This document shows positions 59,044 through 64,000 of a stretch of 64,000 nucleotides of DNA, in pieces. The position numbers were made by a program, and so were the translations under genes. Origin of the DNA: an uncultured Pseudomonadota bacterium (lineage in GTDB: Bacteria > Pseudomonadota > Alphaproteobacteria > RUG11792); the NCBI GenBank assembly GCA_902769055.1, contig CACXNL010000004.1, positions 38,586-102,585 of the forward strand. The letters run 5' to 3'. The notes under the pieces are model-generated. The model did not search any database. It was not told the DNA's origin and was given only the letters and a program-made list of their open reading frames with translations. Positions within the stretch are counted from its first letter, which is position 1. Each line of letters opens with the position of its first letter.

Positions 59044-59071
59044 AAAGTTCCATAAAATTTTATGGGACTTT
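59044..59071 (+). terminator. Terminator of cassette 2
   Basis: A 14-bp stem with one wobble pair (59044-59057 with 59058-59071) and almost no loop, followed by TTTTATTTTT. The sequence ATGGGACTTTTTA recurs at 55527-55539, upstream of cassette 1. Confidence 0.8.
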
Positions 59072-59077
59072 TTATTT

Positions 59078-59105
59078 TTGGACATAGTGGCGAACGTAAG
59101 ATACA
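59078..59105 (+). promoter_or_regulatory. Likely promoter of the gene at 59143
   Basis: TTGGAC (59078-59083), 16 bases and GATACA (59100-59105). The box occupies the same place relative to the terminator as in the two cassettes, and GGCGAACG is placed like GCCAGAGC there. Confidence 0.4.
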
Positions 59106-59142
59106 CTAAAAGTATCAATCGAACATTTTTAAGAGAATGAAC

Positions 59143-59577
59143 ATGGCAGGAGCTAATGTGTTTAAAGTGCCAGTATTAAAAATACTGGTAGAAAACGAGA
59201 CTTTGCTAATCTCGCGAGATGCAAAGCAAGAAATCTGTATGGTATCTAAAGAACCTTTGTTGCGAAATATAAACTCAGATTTGATAAAAAATAATTCACG
59301 AGTAAGACTAAAAAGCACCATAGAAACAAAAGATGATATAAATATCACTGCTTTAAAAAGATCTATGGAATGCAAAGAAATATGCAAAATTTACACGATG
59401 GTACACTTTTGCACAAATTCCAAACCCAACGCCGAGAAATACGTTGAGGATTCCTTAGAAACAGAGGATGGTACTACGAAGTATCGCCCGATCCTAGATA
59501 TGGTTTTGACCAACTTCACCTGTAAAGCTACAAATGATGGAGAACAAATATGGAAACTGGAATTTGAAGAACCATAG
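59143..59577 (+). CDS. Hypothetical protein, 144 aa
   Basis: A charged soluble protein without signal peptide or membrane segment, starting MAGANVFKVPVLKIL. It looks beta-rich in the first third and ends in WKLEFEEP. I do not recognise the family. The ATG at 59143 has AAGAG 7 bases upstream and is preferred to the ATG at 59137. It lies directly behind the second cassette, under a similar terminator-promoter junction, so it may belong to the same functional set. Confidence 0.6.
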   Translation: MAGANVFKVPVLKILVENETLLISRDAKQEICMVSKEPLLRNINSDLIKNNSRVRLKSTIETKDDINITALKRSMECKEICKIYTMVHFCTNSKPNAEKYVEDSLETEDGTTKYRPILDMVLTNFTCKATNDGEQIWKLEFEEP

Positions 59578-59766
59578 CGAATAATATCCATACGTAGTGC
59601 GTTTATTCACTAATATAGTTGGTTTTCCTTTTTTGCATACCACTGTTACCAATCGATGCTGAAACGACTACCCCGGCATTCCACATTTGAATAATTTCAT
59701 CACACACCTAATGCCCTCGGAGCCATCAATTGATTTATCCGGGAAACGGAGCTACCATTAGCACGG

Positions 59767-59843
59767 CGGGAAGTAGCGCAGCCTGGTAGCGCACTTGCTT
59801 CGGGAGCAAGGGGTCGACGGTTCAAATCCGTTCTTCCCGACCA
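59767..59843 (+). tRNA. tRNA-Pro (CGG anticodon)
   Basis: A 77-base cloverleaf with encoded CCA. CGGGAAG pairs with CTTCCCG in the acceptor stem, and the anticodon stem CTTGC/GCAAG closes a loop with CGG at 34-36. The C1-G72 pair is usual for bacterial tRNA-Pro. It is followed by the convergent end of the phase-variable gene. Confidence 0.96.
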
Positions 59844-59881
59844 GATTGTACGTACTCGTCAATCCGAAAACCAACCCTGTA

Positions 59882-61481
59882 TCAATAAGGCCTCCACTGG
59901 ATTGGACTCTTGCTGAGAGACCTTACTCTTTCGGCGACTTCTCGTTTGACGAGGTTGTTTTCACCGCCGTGAATATAGTGCGTTTCGTACGTGTCTCGTT
60001 CGAGTGTTAGTACTTTGCCTTTCTTCTTTAATTCTTGCCTTACCCGATATGGAGAATATTCTTCGGTCGTTTTATCCCTGCTCATTTTTAGATTATATAT
60101 GTTACTTATATTATTCTGACCCAATAATGTTTGATTGGCACTAGTCTCTTCTTTGACTTTGTGCCCTATGCCGTTACAGACGTAATATGTTTCGCCTATA
60201 TACTTTTCCAGTCTGATTATCCCTTCGCTTTTTTGCTTCGCCTCCTGTTCAATCCTCTCCGGCGAATATTCCCTTGTTTCATATTTGTAACCCTTGTTCA
60301 GATTGGGGAAATTAACTATCCTAGTTTCCGATATGGGACTTTTGCTTACAGTTTCATATTTTTGGTTAGGACGAAGGAATGAAATGTTGCATTCTCCCGG
60401 CTTTAGAAACGTACTATACCCAATCATATTAAGATCTCCTTTAGCTCCTATGCTGATTCTGAATAAATTTCCAAATCCAACATCGGATCCGCAAAATCTA
60501 ATTGGATGCATTTTCCTTCCCTTTTTTGCTCCTATTTTTAATATAGTCGGATAACTTTCTATCAATCTGGTTACTTCACCTCTCCAAATAAATTGCTTCA
60601 TATCTTTAAGATGGTCTTTTAGCGGCGCTATCAAAGTATTTAAGCCCGCTACACGGTTGTGAATAGCTTCAAGAGCGCCATCGCTATCGTCACAATCGTC
60701 ACAATAGTCTCTAGACAAGCATTCTTTCCTGCTTTTTTCTAGTTCTGGGGTATCTCCTTTACTATCGGCAAGCACAGATCTGAGGTCGTGTCTCCATTTT
60801 TTATATTCACTATCCTCTATATCCAGACACCATCTGCGATCATTCCATTCCCGTATAAACTCCTCCAAATCCAGGTTTCTCATATAATCTAATACAACTT
60901 CGTATGCGTAATCGATATTACGCTTCACATCTTTGACTTGACCCATATACTTATCGAGCACCGCATGCTTGGCTCTTATGATTGCCAAGTCTAACGGATC
61001 AACCTTGTTTCCATCGATTTTTATCGCTCTCGCCAAAAAATTGTGATACACAAGCGCGTTCCAGTTCGGCTGTGTATAGTTGTCGCCAGTTGAATTTGGC
61101 TTTTCGGCAAACTCAACTACGTCACCATATTTATATCCCGCGTATTTGCCTCGTCTTGTCACGCAGTCAGATATACCATCCGCCATCACGTTGTATATCG
61201 AATCTTTAAAATCATATCTGGTAAACCACTCATTATGCGCGCTCCTATATATGCCAGTGTATATGCCAATGATTTTATCGTTCCAATATGTCTCATTGAT
61301 TTTTAAGCTAGCATGCGCTCTCCAGTATATACCAAGCACAAGATGTTTTATGTCTGCCTCGGTTCTGATATTCCTTATATCAACACTGCCGAAGCAACTC
61401 GAAATAAAACAAAACGCTATTACGATACTCCGAAATATAGCCCCCCCCCCGAATACACTTTTTTACTTCAACAAAACTCAT
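59882..61481 (-). CDS. Secreted repeat protein, apparently phase-OFF (G10 tract after the start codon)
   Basis: From the ATG at 61481 the frame reads MSFVEVKKCI and then meets ten G (plus-strand C at 61441-61450). With ten G it shifts and stops after 33 residues. With nine or twelve G it continues into a signal peptide (KKCIRGGAIFRSIVIAFCFI, then SSCFGS) and a 532-residue protein (nine-G length). The body is soluble with Cys pairs (DYCDDCDD) and ends in two related units of about 45 residues, YSPERIEQE..ETYYVCNG..VKEE and YSPYRVRQE..ETHYIHGG..VKRE. No family is recognised. As sequenced, only a GTG at 61339, without signal peptide, could start the long frame. Confidence 0.75.
61441..61450. repeat. 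Mononucleotide G/C tract of 10, candidate phase-variation switch
   Basis: Ten C on the plus strand, ten G in the sense of the gene at 59882-61481, placed at codon 11. It is the longest G/C homopolymer I find in the window. Frame is ON at lengths divisible by three. Confidence 0.85.
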
Positions 61482-61677
61482 TTTCCTAACCTAATCTACA
61501 TCCTAAAAAACATACATCGCATATTGTATCAATTTTCAATTTTTTATGCAAACTTTCTTCACGCATTGTCATAATTTTTGCATTAAAATTTTATTTTTTA
61601 CAAAAAATCACAAAATATGCGACAAATGGCGTGAAAATGTGGTACTTTGATACTCGATGATGTGTCGTAGTGGTGTT

Positions 61678-62382
61678 ATGTCGGAGCTGATGAAACACAT
61701 CCTCGTGGTAGACGACGACGAACGTCTGTTGTCACTGATCGTTAAGGTACTTGAGACAGGTGGGTTTGCGGCGACTGGGGTTTTATCCGCAAGTGTTGCC
61801 AGGGCTAAAATCCGCGATGGGCACTATGATGCGGTAATCGTCGATTGGATGATGCCAAACGAATCCGGTATAGATTTTATAAAGGCAGTTAGAAATTCCA
61901 CGGATTATCAGAATAAATTACCAGCAATAATGCTAACAGCAGTTGGCGACACCGATCATAAAGTGCAGGGATTTGAAGCCGGCTACGATGATTACGTAAC
62001 AAAACCGTTTGAACCACGCGAACTTATTGCACGTTTAAATGCACTCATCAAACGCACCTCAAAACTTGACAGTAAAAAAATCTTGACATTCGGTGATTGT
62101 GAATTCAACACAGCAACTGATGTGCTAAAGAGGAATGGCAATGAAGTGCAACTTTCCACAACCGAACTGAACTTGCTCAAAACGTTGTCACAGCGACCGA
62201 ATGAGCCCTTTAGTCGAGCTGAACTTGCTAAAAAGTTGGCATTTCAGGTTTCGGACAGGACGATAGACGTGCAGATTACGAGGTTGCGTAAAAAAATCGG
62301 CGACAATCCGAAAAATCCGACAATTATAAAAACGATTCGCTACGTAGGATATGCTCTGTGTTCTCGTAGCGAATTAGCTTAA
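61678..62382 (+). CDS. OmpR/PhoB-family response regulator
   Basis: A 234-residue two-component regulator. The receiver domain has the acidic pair in VVDDDER, the phosphoacceptor Asp in VIVDWMMP near residue 56 and the switch Lys in VTKPFEP near residue 105. The C-terminal winged-helix domain (TTELNLLKTLSQRP, RTIDVQITRLRKKIG, TIRYVGYAL) binds DNA. It resembles PetR/OmpR regulators of alphaproteobacteria, but the cognate kinase is not adjacent and the target genes are unknown. The start could also be the ATG at 61687, or 61657; 61678 fits family length best. Confidence 0.88.
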   Translation: MSELMKHILVVDDDERLLSLIVKVLETGGFAATGVLSASVARAKIRDGHYDAVIVDWMMPNESGIDFIKAVRNSTDYQNKLPAIMLTAVGDTDHKVQGFEAGYDDYVTKPFEPRELIARLNALIKRTSKLDSKKILTFGDCEFNTATDVLKRNGNEVQLSTTELNLLKTLSQRPNEPFSRAELAKKLAFQVSDRTIDVQITRLRKKIGDNPKNPTIIKTIRYVGYALCSRSELA

Positions 62383-62473
62383 ATCCTGCCTGTTCTGCCC
62401 CCGACAAAGTTTTTTCGTTGCCATCTTGCGTATGATACAATCGCATAGTTAGGGGGAGTTTTGGTTAGAGGTT

Positions 62474-64000
62474 ATGTCGTCAGAAGGAAAATTTGCGAGT
62501 GCGAAGTCTTGGGTTTTTGAGGAGGCGAGAAAACTTGCCGATAGGATTGCGAAGTCCAGCAAGAAAGAGGCTATTTTGGAAACCGGGTATGGACCTTCGG
62601 GGTTGCCACATATCGGGACTTTCGGGGAAGTTTTGCGCACTACCTTCGTTATGCGTGCATTCAAAAATTTGACAGGGATGCCCGCAAAAATCATTGTGTT
62701 TTCAGACGATATGGATGGTTTTCGCAAAGTTCCGACCAACGTTCCGAACCAAGAGATGCTCGCGGCAAACCTTGAAAAACCACTGACTTCAGTCCCCGAT
62801 CCATTTGGAAAGTACGAGAGTTTTGCGCACCACAACAACGCTATGTTGCGACGTTTCTTGGATTCCTTCGGATTTGAGTATGAGTTTAAAAGCTCGACAG
62901 AAACGTATAAATCAGGGCAATTTAACGATTGTTTGCAGAAAATTTTGGAACACTACGACGAGATTATGGAAATAATGTTGCCGTCTCTTCGCGAGGAAAG
63001 GCGCGAGACTTATAGCCCGTTTTTCCCGATTTGCAAGCGTACTGGACGGGTCTTGCAGGTGCCGATCGTGGAAACGAAGCCTGAAAATTCAACGATAGTC
63101 TATAAAGACCTGGAGACGGGAGAACTGGTTGAGACCTCGGTTCTCAATGGGCATTGCAAGTCGCAGTGGAAAGTCGATTGGGGTATGCGCTGGGCGGCTC
63201 TTGGCGTTGATTACGAGATGAACGGCAAGGATTTGATAGATTCTTTCAAGCTATCGTCGAAGATTTGCCGCACGATTGGTGGCACGCCGCCTGAAAATCT
63301 GACGTATGAGCTTTTCCTGGACGATGAAGGCAAGAAGATTTCGAAGTCCAAGGGCAATGGTTTGTCGATGGATGAATGGCTGAAATACGCGCCTTCCGAG
63401 AGCTTGGCGTATTATATGTACCAGGCGCCGAAGCGTGCAAAACGTCTGTTTTTCGACGTTATTCCAAACGCTATGGATGAATATATCGATGCCATAGCGA
63501 AATACGGAACTGAGCCGGATGAGAAGAAGCCGGATAACCCGGTGTTTCATATACACAACGGAAATCCGCCGAAGTATGACGGATGTTTGAAATTTTCGAT
63601 GCTGTTAAATTTGGCGCAGGCGTGTAATACCTCAGATAAGAGCGTTTTGATAGAGTTTATAAAGAAATATTCCAAAGATTGTACAAACGAGACTTTGGAA
63701 TATATGAAAAAGATGGCGGATTACGCAATAAATTACTATAACGATTTCGTTGCTGGGAAAAGAACTCCGGAAAAACCTGATGAGAAACAACGGGAAGCAT
63801 TATCGGAACTGCGGAGGACGTTGAAAAATACTTCGCCTGAAGCAAAGGCAGATGAAATACAGAACGCGGTTTTTGAGGTTGGTAAAAAGTTCTATGCAGA
63901 AAATCTGAGAGAGTGGTTTTTGACGCTTTATAAGGTTTTGTTTGGGACTGAAAGCGGTCCCCGGATGGGGTCGTTCATAAACCTATACGGCGTCGAGAAC
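62474..64000 (+). CDS. lysK: Class I lysyl-tRNA synthetase (3' end cut by window edge)
   Basis: The frame is open from the ATG at 62474 to the last base, giving 509 residues, close to full length. It is the archaeal-type class I LysRS: the Rossmann motif is LPHIGT near residue 46, and the KMSKS loop is KISKSKGN near residue 287. Class I LysRS replaces the usual class II enzyme in most alphaproteobacteria, which supports the taxonomic guess. GAGG lies just before the ATG, with AGGGGGAG further upstream. Confidence 0.95.
   Translation, partial: MSSEGKFASAKSWVFEEARKLADRIAKSSKKEAILETGYGPSGLPHIGTFGEVLRTTFVMRAFKNLTGMPAKIIVFSDDMDGFRKVPTNVPNQEMLAANLEKPLTSVPDPFGKYESFAHHNNAMLRRFLDSFGFEYEFKSSTETYKSGQFNDCLQKILEHYDEIMEIMLPSLREERRETYSPFFPICKRTGRVLQVPIVETKPENSTIVYKDLETGELVETSVLNGHCKSQWKVDWGMRWAALGVDYEMNGKDLIDSFKLSSKICRTIGGTPPENLTYELFLDDEGKKISKSKGNGLSMDEWLKYAPSESLAYYMYQAPKRAKRLFFDVIPNAMDEYIDAIAKYGTEPDEKKPDNPVFHIHNGNPPKYDGCLKFSMLLNLAQACNTSDKSVLIEFIKKYSKDCTNETLEYMKKMADYAINYYNDFVAGKRTPEKPDEKQREALSELRRTLKNTSPEAKADEIQNAVFEVGKKFYAENLREWFLTLYKVLFGTESGPRMGSFINLYGVEN

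Noticed and set aside
59767-59843. tRNA-Pro as an integration site for a genomic island carrying the cassettes
   Set aside because: No integrase gene and no second copy of the tRNA 3' end could be found in the window.

Overview
The window looks like a chromosomal segment of a host-associated alphaproteobacterium of low to moderate GC, most like the Holosporales or Rickettsiales. This is inferred from gene content: a class I lysyl-tRNA synthetase, a DUF3576-type lipoprotein, MlaD and RsfS, sparse split operons, and many secreted low-complexity or repeat proteins. I saw no transposase, CRISPR array, rRNA or integrase.

Housekeeping blocks: ftsA with an AmpG-like permease and dnaE (9.1-15.2 kb, minus); murJ (plus); rsfS-mlaD-tdk (minus); a lipoprotein-gap-alr-tRNA-Met-efp-suhB run (18.5-22.7 kb, plus); dnaG-rpoD followed by a FlaA1-type N-terminal protein (minus); dam; a long rplU-rpmA-pepF-tamB-priA run (35.9-29.0 kb, minus); trmL, rnc, lepB (minus); lepA and atpHAGD-dnaJ (plus, without atpC); then ruvC and an HlyD / fused-ATPase / permease exporter (minus). 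The right edge holds an OmpR-type regulator and lysK.

Accessory genes are the interesting part. Five paralogous secreted proteins with BspA-type DUF285 leucine-rich repeats lie at 1-996, 3052-4185, 36148-37287, 51614-52798 and 53198-54766. They share a signal peptide, two DUF285 repeats, a variable linker and a conserved Trp-rich C-terminal tail. Two of them share a 5' module with a TTGACA box followed by a poly-G tract; another has an in-frame stop in its signal peptide. A 1288-residue Pro/Ala/Gln- and Lys/Glu-rich secreted protein lies at 5162-9028.

At 55.5-59.1 kb there are two tandem two-gene cassettes. Each pairs an HExxH metalloprotease-like protein with a small secreted partner, under a conserved leader containing a mini-ORF and a hairpin. 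At 59882-61481 a secreted repeat protein has a G10 tract just after its start codon that leaves it out of frame. Restoring the frame (9 or 12 G) yields a complete signal peptide, so this is a strong candidate for ON/OFF phase variation. Together these suggest a switchable surface or secreted repertoire, but this rests on sequence pattern only.
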